Origin: Knufia peltigerae
Taxonomy: Eukaryota > Ascomycota > Eurotiomycetes > Chaetothyriales > Trichomeriaceae
Reading direction: 5' to 3'
Length of the DNA stretch: 64,000 nucleotides
Assembly: GCA_030247855.1 (NCBI GenBank)
Contig: JAPDRN010000014.1
Location: forward strand, 62,001-126,000
Shown here: piece after piece, positions 19,317 to 29,103 of the stretch
How positions within the stretch are numbered: position 1 is the stretch's first letter
How the letters are laid out: each line of letters opens with the position of its first letter
Made by a program: the position numbers and the translations under genes
Notes under the pieces: generated by a model
The model's database searches: none
What the model was told of the DNA's origin: nothing
What the model saw: the letters and a program-made list of their open reading frames with translations, nothing else

Positions 19317-22300
19317 ATGGATGAACCATCCCGGCCTCAAGATCTACCTCGACGATCCGCAAAACGACGGGCCGTGGTGGCGTGCCTGGGTTGCAGGACC
19401 CGAAAAGTACGCTGCGATGTCTCGAAGCGTGGAAGGCCATGTACGAATTGTTCCTTGGATGGAGAGACTTGTTCCATTCAACCTCGTACTAATCGATAGT
19501 ATGCATATTGCCCAAACCCATCTCAAAGGAATGCCTGGCTAATTACTCTCCTACTCCTCTGTGCACAGTCGCACCCCCAAGAAGCTATTAGATAGCTCAA
19601 CAATAAAGAAGTCCGTCGTCTCTGAAGGTGTTGTCGAAGCATCGCATTCCTCATTGGTATCAAACTTGGCACCAGTAGTAGACCCGCAAAGCACGACAGT
19701 CACGACGACGAAAGCAGAAGAAGATGCCCTTCCAGCTTTCGGCCCCGGTGCAGATGTCTGGATCAACGACGGCACATGCCCGGCAACCACCCAAGATGTA
19801 TTTTTGAACCACACGAGCGATCTTTGTCCAACCTCCTGGGAAGGTTTCACGGGCGGCCCCCCAACGGTGTACGGAGACGACGAGGTCAACAGCTCCTTCG
19901 ATCTGGGCGTCATCGACTGGGACCCCGTGCTGAAGAACACAGATGAATGGCCCGCCCCGTCGCCCTTGAGAGGAGTTGCTCACTCGCCGGCTGCAGCAAT
20001 CGACAAGCCCAAACCGTCATCCACATGGAAAGAGTTTCCCGACGTGACGACCATGGCACAATCTTCTTCATCCACCTCTGACGGTTTTATTATTTATTCC
20101 TACTATCCTTTCCTCGAGATGGAAAATCTACCCGCACTACGACCCGAGGTGACTCGATTCTTAGAAATGAGCCACTCTTTCCACGTCCCAGTACCAGAGG
20201 TGCTCGATGAATTTGTGCGAAAATACTTTTTATACGTTCATCCAAACGTACCTATGCTCGATGAAGGAGACTTTTGGGAGGCCTACAGTCAACGAAACTC
20301 GAAACCACATTACCGTATTCCACTCATCGTCTTCCAAGCGATGATGTTCGCAGTGAGCAGTGTAAGTCCATGCCCCCGGGAAATCGTGCCCCTTGGATCG
20401 TGTTCCAAAGACAATCTCTCTAACATGTATATCACTACATCAAGTTTGTTTCCAGTGAAAGTCTCCAACGCCTCAATCTGTGGAGTACTCGAGAGGCCCG
20501 TAGTAGATTTTATGAGGCAGCTAAGGTACGTTGTACTTTTTCGTCGGGCACACTTGCGTTTTCTGTGCGCTAAACTCTTCCCTTTAGACGTTATATCAGC
20601 ACAATGATAGCAACAGAGATCCTTTAATCATGACTCGAGCCGGTATACTGCTCAGCTATCATACTTCTCCAGGAAGTATGCGATCAAACAGCTACTGGAT
20701 GACGCTCGCAATTCATTGCGCTAGAGAAGCTCGAGCAGATGACTACCAGTGTGTGGGAAATTCTCCTGAACGGAGGCGAACACTGAAGCGACTCTGGTGG
20801 TCATGCATTCTACGAGATCGGACTGTGTCCCTGGGGGTTCGCCGACCGCTGCTGATCACTTCCGACGACTTTGACTTCAGTCTCCCTCCGCTCACGATGG
20901 AAGATTTTGAGAACGACATTGGCAGATCGAGGGTCGTGGACACCAAAGGTCAGCGAGCTCTGATCAGGATAGTCGTGCACAGGTGCAAACTTTCTCTCGC
21001 CCTCACGGATCTCCTGATGTTGGCGTATCCTCGCAAAGCACCGTTCGTCCCCGAATGCGAGGCTCAAGTACGCCGCTGTCTCGCACGTCTCGAGTTGTCC
21101 AGAGCACTCCTCGAGAATTGGTACCGCCATGAGGCTGAGCGAGATCTTCAACATATCAAATGCACCAGAGACAATCAGTCACCGTTGGTTTTACACGCCA
21201 ATACAACCCTTATATATTACCAGTTAGTAGTTTACCCTCTCGTAAGTCCCCATTTTGTCGATCCTGGGAATGGCTTACCTCTGTTTCTCGACAGGTCCGC
21301 ACGAATGGCACTGTTCAATTTGCGTCTTCTTGCAATAGCCTCATCTCGCGACACGACGTTCAAGAAAGGTATCATCGAATGCAAAACAAACCTGGAGGCT
21401 GCTTCGAAGAGTATAACGAAGATTCTTGACGAACTCCTACAGCGCAATCTCCTCAAGTACCTGCCGATCAGCATGTATGTTGACTATTTCTTCTTTTGGT
21501 GATGAATATTTAAGAATTACACTGACAGTTTGACACACGCAGAGTCGCTTACGCCGCCTTCCCCCTGGTCCTGTACACGCTGAACAAAGAATTAAAGTGC
21601 TCGGGCGCCACCACTGGGAACGACGAGGCAGACCGGAAGGACTTGGACGTCTATACCAAGTCTATGGAGGTGTTCTCGAGATTGTATGACGGTACGGATG
21701 TTGTCCTAGATTCGCTGTCCACGATCATGGGCAATATCAAGTTTGAAGAAGACGAGAGGACCAGCAATAAATCAAAATACAACCCCCAGATAATGATGTC
21801 GGAGAAGAGTGACGAAAGCAACAAAACAGATGGTGATGATGATCAAAACTACGACAGTCCTTCTTCGCGCCAGCGCCGATCAACAACACATTCTTCACAG
21901 GGGACGCACTCCTCTTCTCTAGCCAAGTACGATTGGGGTGATGTCCTCCTTCTACAACCGAGCTGTTATTTGAGGCTTGCCTTGACCATCGATATCTTTC
22001 TCTGCACTGGCCAAGTACCAAAAGATGCCGAGCTTCCGTCGGCCTTTCAATCATCTCAGCAAGGCACAAAGATTCCAGTCTATCAGATCAGCCTGCAAAT
22101 GAATCATCACATCGGAGAAGAAGCGGTGGCGGCAGCAGGGCAAAGCCATCATCATCAACGGGAGACTCATCTTCTTGAAGATATTGAACAGGAAGAAATG
22201 TACGTCCTCTAGTCCTGCGCACGCCACGTAATGGCTTACGACGATTTCTTGCAACTAACTGATATCGCCCCATCCTTTTAGTATGCCAGTTGGCTTCCAA

Positions 22301-22375
22301 TTTCTCTCCGAGCAATCTCAGGGCATTCAATACAACAGTATCGACTTTGACATCTGTGAAACTCTGTGTTTTTGA
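19317..22375 (+). CDS. Zn2Cys6 transcription factor with fungal_trans domain (FarA/CTF1-like group)
   Basis: Six exons: 19317..19498, 19569..20361, 20445..20525, 20588..21474, 21543..22199 and 22282..22375, 897 residues. The zinc cluster is CX2CX6CX8CX2CX6C at Cys23, 26, 33, 42, 45 and 52. Exon 3 gives FVSSESLQRLNLWSTREA and RFYEAAK, leading into the fungal-specific middle homology region. That region runs on with DPLIMTRAGILLSYHTSPG and RRTLKRLWWSCILRDR. The C-terminus is polar and Asp/Ser-rich. The layout resembles FarA/CTF1-type regulators of lipid and cutin use, a loose match. It sits between the P450 and the second SDR and may control either block. A consensus-like intron (21242..21294) inside exon 4 would break the frame if spliced. 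Confidence 0.85.
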
Positions 22376-22643
22376 GGACAATAAAGTATAACACAAGTAG
22401 ACAATATGGTTGGCCGAGTGCTTTGTCTGTCCGGGAGAGGTTTCGCCGCTATGGACTGCGCTGTTCCAGCAGAATAAAAGCGAAGTTGGACTGTTACGGA
22501 CTCAACAAGACTAATTAGAGAAACTTTGGAGGTTTTGTGTAGAGTTAAACGGAGGTCTTGTGTGTAGACTACTCCTGCGTCATCTTAGTATGTAGGTTTT
22601 CCACAAGTACGCTGCTGCTCAAGGTCCGGAATGCAGAAATGTT

Positions 22644-22654
22644 CGGCTATATGG
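22644..22654 (+). promoter_or_regulatory. CGGCTAYATGG element (copy 1)
   Basis: Exact CGGCTATATGG, 378 bp upstream of the SDR 2 start codon. The same word recurs upstream of the cyclase-family gene, factor 2, the BVMO/transketolase pair and, with one change, the sugar transporter. The CGG triplet at one end is the usual Zn2Cys6 half-site. Confidence 0.65.
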
Positions 22655-22831
22655 TTATGGCAGCTTACGAGGTAGTTCGCTTACATGGCGTCTGTCCATA
22701 CGGCCCCAATTCCTCGGCGAGTGAAGCTATGGTACAAGCTTGCCCTGTCACTCATACGGGTTCTAGGTTGCCTCTTTTGACACAACCGGTTATAGTGACT
22801 GACGGGCTCAGCCGACTATAGCCATTGGGGT

Positions 22832-22847
22832 CGGTCACCTTGACCGG
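22832..22847. promoter_or_regulatory. palindrome CGGTCACCTTGACCGG (CGG-N9-CCG)
   Basis: CGGTCA and TGACCG form a perfect inverted repeat around CCT. Read as triplets it is CGG-N9-CCG, a standard inverted site for a Zn2Cys6 dimer. It lies 185 bp upstream of SDR 2 and is nearly the same as 13046-13061 upstream of SDR 1. Confidence 0.6.
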
Positions 22848-23031
22848 CGACGTATGCTACCGGTCAAAGAATTGGCCGTTGAAAGGCTCCGTAAATCATC
22901 TTCGCGCCAGCCCTCCTCGTCTCTGTGCCCTTACGGCCTGTGTTCTTGTCGCATGTGATACTCGTTTTGGGCTCTCTTTTGTGGTAATCCCAGAACCTCG
23001 ATCACCGTCGCTTCACACCGAAATCATCAAA

Positions 23032-24123
23032 ATGAACGGCTCTGCGAGCAGCGTCGACTCTGTAAACGCCAGGCTGGGAAACCCAGACGCCTACCTCACC
23101 GACCACGTCCTTGATCAGTTTCTGCTCAAGGACCATGTCGTGGTGATCACCGGTGGCGGTGGAGGGATCGGTCTCGCTCTGGCGTTTGCTGTCGCCGAAG
23201 CTGGAGGCCTCGTCGCCATCATCGACGCCGTCCCTGAGCCACACGAACACTATAATCTTCTGTTGGAGATTGCTCCCAAGTCCAAATTTTATCAGTCAGT
23301 AGTGACATTGCCAGAGACTCTTTTCGTTCATCCATCTGTAAACATTCCGGGGTGAAGGGGAGAGAGAGCTTCTGTGTATGTGAAACTGACGTTAGTTGTT
23401 GAGCTTTTCAGGTCAGACGTGACGAGTTATGATAGATTGAAAGCCACGTTCGACGAGGTAATCGTCAATTTTGGTCGGATCGATGGGTTGTAAGTAGTAG
23501 TCCTCCCCAAGCAGCAGCTGTTGTCTGATAACACTTACCTACAAACAACGATACTAAAGCGTGAATGATCTGCACACAGAGTGACGGCCGCAGGAGTTGC
23601 CATGGACAAACCTTTCCTTGAAAAGACGCCCGAGGGCCTTCAACGAACGTTCAGCGTCAACGTGTTTGGCACTTTCTATGCCACCCAGCTGGCGGTGAGG
23701 CAGATGACGACCCAGCAACCTCGGAGACCCGGTGCGTCGGGAGCAGGGTCGGTGGTCATGATCGCGTCGGTGGCGGCGCACCAGTCGAGCAACCACCAGT
23801 TCACGAGCGACTACTGCTCCAGTAAAGGTGCGGTGGTGTCACTCAAAAACCAGCTCGCGGTCGAGTTGGCCAAGGACGACATCCGGGTCAACTGCATCTC
23901 CCCCGGCTACATCGCCACCGAAACCCTCCTCAGATTCGCCCAGGCCCGGCCGGAGATCGCAGAGGTGTGCATGACTGAACCGCCCGCGCACCGCATGGGC
24001 AACCGGGGCGAACTCAAGGGAGCCGTCGTCTATCTCCTCAGCGAGGCCAGCTCTTACATGAGCGGGTCCGAGATGTTGATCACGGGCGCCCTGCACGTCG
24101 GTCGATATTGGAATGGTAGTTGA
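23032..24123 (+). CDS. short-chain dehydrogenase/reductase 2
   Basis: Three exons, 23032..23294, 23412..23489 and 23580..24123, give 294 residues. Introns are 117 and 90 nt. The cofactor motif is VVVITGGGGGIGLALA (TGGGGGIG). Exon 2 supplies SDVTSYDRLKATFDE and FGRIDG. Exon 3 has LVTAAGVAMDKPF, the catalytic Ser in VMIASVAAHQ, and YCSSK with the Tyr/Lys pair. The substrate-loop end is MSGSEMLITGALH. The NNAG motif reads TAAG, so the structural Asn is missing. The enzyme looks otherwise complete. Its promoter carries the block-specific CGGCTATATGG word and a CGG-N9-CCG palindrome. It is convergent with the cyclase-family gene. Confidence 0.87.
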
Positions 24124-24265
24124 ACTTGGAAGACGGGAAAGATGCTTTCACTCCGCTGCACGGAACAAACTTGGTCATGTCGTAGAGTCATGAAAGATCA
24201 TTCTATCCACGTTTTGATATCGGTCCCCCCTTGGCTACATGGCTACCCGTGATATTTCGTCTTTG

Positions 24266-25549
24266 TCAAAAGATGGCAATTGCGCAGGGAGGACTGGCCA
24301 CGCCGCCTCGGACGTGCAACGGAGCGCTCGTGCAAAAGAACGACCACCTCCCCTGACGCTCGCACTCTTGTGCCAGCTTCTCCAGGTCCCACAGCTCTCC
24401 CAACGGCGTCCCCCACCAGACCAGCGACCAGTTGTGGAAGCTGTACTTTCTGTTGGTCGCAGGCGGCCATGCCTCAAACGCCACCGTGTCTCCGACGTGG
24501 GCGGCAAAGTGCCTGTCGTACATCCAGTGCACCATCTCCTCGTCCGCGGCCACGCCCATCGCGGGTTTGCCGATGCCCGACGTGCGCGCCTCCCTCTCCG
24601 CTGGCGTCGCCTCGTTGTGACGCTTCACGTAGCCCGACCTAATCATCAGAATGTCACCTTGTCGTGTTTGGGTGCCTGCTTGGTCTTGAAGAGCGGCCTC
24701 CAAATCGGCCACCTTGATCTCGTGCCTCGTCCACGGGTCCGGGGCACGACCGTCTCTTTTCTCATAGAATCGGACCTGACAAAGACGTATGAGAACTCTA
24801 TCTTTCTCTGAAGAAGACGAAGAGGGTGATAGGAGTCATACGTACCATGTCAATGAGAATTCCACGTCCAACAATTCCACCCCTTTCGCACCAGTCTGAC
24901 GCGCGCAGTCCCGAGATTTAGCTTTCCCTAGGCTGAACAAGACGAATGGAAAAAGGAGTAGCATCAGACAGAAAGAGTTTGTCGACTCACTGTGAGTGCC
25001 GTTGGTATGCGAATGTAATGCATCTTCGTATTTGAGACCGTTGTAAAATACCGCTGCCTCGCCATAACCATCCTACAACTCTCGTCAGGTTGACTGCCCT
25101 CACTCCACTCTCATCACTACTCACGTGTTTCAATCCGTCCCATTGAGATCCACTCTGAGTGTTCATCCAGACCTCGTCGTCGAAGCCACAGATGCCCAGC
25201 GGTTTGTGGTCGATAACCTTGTGCTCGAATGGCTTGCGGTCGTAGCCCGGGAACTGTTGATTGTTCAGCGGCCAGTCGAGTTGAACATGGCGTCCGGTAC
25301 GAATCTCTTTGCTGGATTCCTTGACGACAGAGGGGGTGAGAAGGTTGATGGCTGTAGAGCATACACCTGGTCAGGGAAAGACACAAAAGCCATACTAGGG
25401 AGTGCTATCTCTCTTTTTCCGAACTTACCCCCAACTTGGTCCTTTTCGTTATTTCGGTCATAGAATCCCCAGAGACATCCTTGTGGGGTGTCTAGGACAG
25501 TCGGAAGGTCATCGAACCTTGGAAAGACATATGTTGATTCGTATTCCAT
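24266..25549 (-). CDS. cyclase-family (PF04199-type) metal-dependent hydrolase
   Basis: Five exons, 25549..25429, 25351..25125, 25072..24991, 24895..24846 and 24775..24266, give 329 residues. All introns are 52-95 nt. Family blocks are restored across junctions: VGAINLLTPSVV, SGSQWDGLKH (the metal-binding His/Asp segment in its fungal form), FYNGLKYEDAL, NWCERGGIVGRGILIDMV and GDILMIRSGYV. Further blocks are AMGVAADEEMVHWMYDRHF and PLGELWDLEKLAQEC. Relatives include kynurenine formamidase and isatin hydrolase; they open amides, lactams or lactones with a divalent metal. The fungal subgroup has no agreed substrate. Its promoter carries CGGCTACATGG. In this block it could hydrolyse a ring product of the BVMO. 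Confidence 0.85.
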
Positions 25550-26038
25550 GGCTGTCTAATTCATGCCACTACTCTCTGATCTTCTGAAAGTTCGGTCTGT
25601 TGACCTCATTCACGTATTTGAGGTTGTTGCATGCAAGATATCATTCTCTCTCGGTAAAGAGACGGCAAGCCTACCACCAACAAATTCTAGTTGGGGGCCT
25701 GGAATTCCGGCTACATGGTCTTTTCTTGTGTATCCATCCCTTTTAGTTATATCAATTTGCAGCCGTCGGTCCATATCGGGCATATGGGAATTTCACCGGA
25801 GTCTCAAATACAGGCTTTAAGATGCCATATCTGGGGATTCACCTGAAATACTAAGCAGGTACAAGAATATCAGTTGCTAAATACTACAGTCTCAAAATCA
25901 GACACTCAAACTCTTTCACTGTTTCTGTCACTTTGAGGTTCCCGGCCGCCCAGTATGTTATCAACTGGCTTAGCTACTCCGCAATGGGACTGGACTTTAA
26001 TTTCCAGATCTACCCGTTGTTTCTGTGTTTACAATGAG
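25550..26038. promoter_or_regulatory. promoter region of the cyclase-family gene
   Basis: 490 bp between factor 2 (3' end) and the cyclase-family gene (5' end), both on the reverse strand. It holds the exact element at 25708-25718 and a weaker relative, CGGGCATATGG, at 25777-25787. No coding signal was seen. Confidence 0.5.
25708..25718 (+). promoter_or_regulatory. CGGCTAYATGG element (copy 2)
   Basis: Exact CGGCTACATGG, 160 bp upstream of the cyclase-family start at 25549. It is preceded by another C, as are the copies at 28864 and 32198. Confidence 0.65.
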
Positions 26039-28264
26039 CTATGAGCCAAAGTCCGATCGAGATGGCTGGCTATGACAGCCTTGGACTGGCTCCATCATGT
26101 CCATCGAGCCCGAGAATATGGGAAATTCAACCCAGTTCGAAAGTGTTCCACCGTCCTGAACCATGTCAAGGAATGGGGAGAGAGTCGGAAACTGTGCCCA
26201 TACATCATCGGCAAGATCGCCAGGTCCAGAGACATCTCTGGTCGACTGGTCAGACATATCGGAAAGCGGCTTCACCCCTTGTCCCGTTGGTAACCCGAGA
26301 CGTTCGACCAAGTTATGGAACAGCTTCTGGATCCATGGGGAAGCATCCCAGGAATCTAGAACAGCATTCCACAACATTTGGCAGCTATTCAGTGCTGCTC
26401 GACCGAAATGAGCCACCATGGGTTCGGAGCTCTTCATCTGAGTGAAAAACACGGCCTCAGCCAGAAACAAACCTTGAAAAGTCTCGTGAGGCAAGCACAA
26501 CGGACTGGATTTTGTGAATATTGTGTACAATAAGCAAGACGTACCCTGAGCCACGACCTCGGGAGACGGTATGGACTCTACCAAAAGCGCACTTGCGTCA
26601 CCCCTGTCTGATATCGGAGCTGAGAATGGCCGGTCTTGATGGAGAAGTATCAAATGGTGATTGTACATGGAGCAGAGCGCCAGAGGAAAGACATCCAAAT
26701 TTGGATCAGAATCGGTCCATTGAAGCTCCGGAGGGAGCTCTGCCCGCCAACGTCGTAGACTGTCGTACAATTCGGTCATGCGCGGTGTTAGGCGGCCCGG
26801 TTTGAGCCGAGTGTTAACAATGTCTTTAAGAATCAGGCACAGCTTTGACATGTGTATTTGATACAGGCCATACGTCAATCGCAGAGGATGGGAGAAGAAC
26901 TCCGGGCTTTGCATGTCGTCAGCGAAATCCTCCGAGGTCAAAGGCTCAATGTCCACCTGCTGCTGGTTGATGCGGAACGGACGCCCCACAAGACTCTGGC
27001 AATGAGCATCACGTATGAGAAGAGTCCACCAGAGCCGTTTTAGGAGACTTCGATCGCCCGCATGCATGTTTGTGTCTGCCATAGATCTGTGAATTCCGAG
27101 ACTTTCGGCAATTGTCACGGCCGTACCGGTCCAACTGAAATAGTTCCAATGGTGGATGGGCCCTCCGCCCCAAAAGGTCATGAGAACGGCACTTTGCAGC
27201 TGCACGATTTTATCGGTTTCGTAGCCGATCTCAAACAAGACCTTAGCCTTGCTGTAATAGGCGTGCCTGGCTTCGAGTCGGTTATCGAAACCAGCCCGGT
27301 GTATGAGGGAGAGGTCACAGAAGGTGGCCGCGATCGAGCAGACCATATGCAACAGCATGGCAGGGACGTCGTCAGTCTCGTACTGACGGAGAAACTCTTG
27401 TCGGCTGACAATGGGGTATAAAGGGTAGACACGACTCAAGAATGTCGTGATCAGTCGATCTAGAATGTCGGGGTTAGGAAACGTGAAGGCTCCTTTGGCT
27501 TCGAGGTAGGCGATGTCTTCTGGGAGCATGTGAGGCGGATGCTTCGAGCCCGACGGCTCGATGGCGACTGAGGGTTCGGAGATGGGAGGGCCAGCATGGT
27601 GCAGGCGAGGCCTCCTACCGTCGTTAACCTCCTCGAGGACCATGGCGAGCGGGAACGACTCGCCTAGGTAAGTGATGGAGCACTTGTCGACGACGGAGCT
27701 CCGGTCCTGTGACAGGTCATCGAAGAACTTGTCGAACATAGTGATCCATGAGACCTTGTCATGGGTCGAATCAGGGCTCCCGGCGAATCCGGGGTTCGGA
27801 AAAGTCGCAGGCTCTGTGTTAGACTGGTGTACTGCCGATACAGACACCGCGTCGGTGGGCGACTGCGACGGCCGCGAGTGGTTTACGCTCGGCTCTCTAT
27901 CTCCGGTGTTGGACGGAGCGGATTCTGACGTTGGGATCTCGTTGTGTCTCCCAGGTCTCCGGGAACTCATTGTTAGCCCAGGTGCAGAAGTCCTCCTTGG
28001 CCCAGGAGAAGGGCAGTGGTGAGGGTTCGTGTTCGAGGGAGGTTCCATGGCCACTCCTTGGGCATTTTGTGACCTGGACCACCGTGACCTTGTTCGAAGG
28101 TAGGTGCCTCTTTTAGACTGCATCAGGACACAGTCGTCGTTGCCAATCTCTTGACATCGTGTGCAGGGAAGACCATGGACCATGGCGTCGCACTTAACTC
28201 TCTTAAGGTGACAACGCTGGCATGCCCTCGCTGCGCGGAAGCGGTTTGCCTCATTGAGGGCCAT
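26039..28264 (-). CDS. Zn2Cys6 transcription factor 2 with fungal_trans domain
   Basis: A single exon for 741 residues starting at ATG 28264. The zinc cluster near the N-terminus is Cys15, 18, 25, 34, 37 and 45 (spacing 2-6-8-2-7), followed by a basic/Ser-Pro linker. The middle homology region runs from about residue 270 (ITTFLSRVYPLYPIVSRQEF). It includes GGGPIHHWNYFSWTGTAVTI, a His-Arg-Ser segment (LGIHRSM) and LLKRLWWTLLIRD, as in xylanolytic/acetamidase-type regulators. A GTACGT..CAG pair near 26500-26545 would break the frame and is probably not spliced. It is flanked by genes that share the CGGCTAYATGG word and has a copy in its own promoter. It is therefore the favoured candidate for the factor binding that word. 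Confidence 0.9.
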   Translation of the reverse strand: MALNEANRFRAARACQRCHLKRVKCDAMVHGLPCTRCQEIGNDDCVLMQSKRGTYLRTRSRWSRSQNAQGVAMEPPSNTNPHHCPSPGPRRTSAPGLTMSSRRPGRHNEIPTSESAPSNTGDREPSVNHSRPSQSPTDAVSVSAVHQSNTEPATFPNPGFAGSPDSTHDKVSWITMFDKFFDDLSQDRSSVVDKCSITYLGESFPLAMVLEEVNDGRRPRLHHAGPPISEPSVAIEPSGSKHPPHMLPEDIAYLEAKGAFTFPNPDILDRLITTFLSRVYPLYPIVSRQEFLRQYETDDVPAMLLHMVCSIAATFCDLSLIHRAGFDNRLEARHAYYSKAKVLFEIGYETDKIVQLQSAVLMTFWGGGPIHHWNYFSWTGTAVTIAESLGIHRSMADTNMHAGDRSLLKRLWWTLLIRDAHCQSLVGRPFRINQQQVDIEPLTSEDFADDMQSPEFFSHPLRLTYGLYQIHMSKLCLILKDIVNTRLKPGRLTPRMTELYDSLRRWRAELPPELQWTDSDPNLDVFPLALCSMYNHHLILLHQDRPFSAPISDRGDASALLVESIPSPEVVAQGTSCLLYTIFTKSSPLCLPHETFQGLFLAEAVFFTQMKSSEPMVAHFGRAALNSCQMLWNAVLDSWDASPWIQKLFHNLVERLGLPTGQGVKPLSDMSDQSTRDVSGPGDLADDVWAQFPTLSPFLDMVQDGGTLSNWVEFPIFSGSMDMMEPVQGCHSQPSRSDFGS

Positions 28265-29103
28265 GGTGTGATTTCAACAAGTTGGCAAGCGTCCTTTGAG
28301 GGTGCACTCATTCGTGTAGCTTATTTTGTTCAAGTCCGGCAAGCTCTCCTACTTTTCACAATCGCAGTATCTAGTTGTGGTAGGCAGCTTTCCAGTGATT
28401 CATTGCATGTTGTATTACAGATTCTTTTTACCAACCAGAAACTCGGTACAGAAGAAGTAGAACAGAAAATCGCTACATCGTGTCAGGCCATGCGCTTGGC
28501 TCAGATGCAGTACCTTGGGGTGTATTTGCTCCACATCCCACGTCTTGCTCCCCGCTCTCCGCCCCCACAACATCCTCCCAGTCAAGAAAGGTGGTTGTGA
28601 TACGGAGTACATTTTCTGGTCTATGGAGCACGTACGGCGATTATAGGAGACTATTGGTCTGAAGGATCCTCTTGGGTCTTGTGGCATCCTGTTGTTCGCA
28701 ATGCTTGATGCAAGGAAAGGAGATAATGAGACGTGCCGGACCTTTGCATTGTGAAATTCCGGCCGAGGTTCGCAAGGTTTAGAGACTTGGGAGCATTGTC
28801 TTGGAGGACGGTGTAAACTTTCTTAGCTGGGTTCCTTGTCCCATGACCAGTAGACTCTACTGCCGGCTATATGGTAATATGATCTCGTAGCTATATAGCC
28901 TGCTCGCCAGATCCCATATTGCCAGGTCAACGTTCCTAAGCTTCTGTCACGATCGCTCGCGTTTTTGGCCAAATGCAAAGAATCTTTGGGGCAGCTCTGT
29001 CGCATTTCGTGTGACCTTCGCTGCCATTAGTGTCCGGTGTCATCTAACTGAGCATTAGTCGTGTCATGTATTTCGATGGACAAGCTTGGAAAGGCTGGCT
29101 ATG
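28265..29103. promoter_or_regulatory. promoter region of factor 2 / 3' flank of the dehydrogenase gene
   Basis: 840 bp holding the element at 28864-28874 and a TACGGAGTA word at 28601-28609. Short frames present on both strands have no recognisable product. Confidence 0.45.
28864..28874 (+). promoter_or_regulatory. CGGCTAYATGG element (copy 3)
   Basis: Exact CGGCTATATGG, 600 bp upstream of the factor 2 start codon. A site in the promoter of the regulator itself would allow autoregulation; this is inference. Confidence 0.6.

Larger units (their letters stand above)
22376..23031. promoter_or_regulatory. promoter region of SDR 2
   Basis: 655 bp between factor 1 and SDR 2. It holds two notable elements listed separately: CGGCTATATGG at 22644 and the palindrome at 22832. 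A third CCGGTCA lies at about 22860. No coding frame in this stretch looks genuine. Confidence 0.5.

Noticed and set aside
24231..24242. TTGGCTACATGG, similar to the shared promoter word
   Set aside because: It lacks the CGG end and lies between two convergent 3' ends, not in a promoter.
26500..26550. Possible intron in Zn2Cys6 factor 2 (GTACGT..CAG)
   Set aside because: About 40 nt and not a multiple of three; the unspliced frame continues with family-like sequence.
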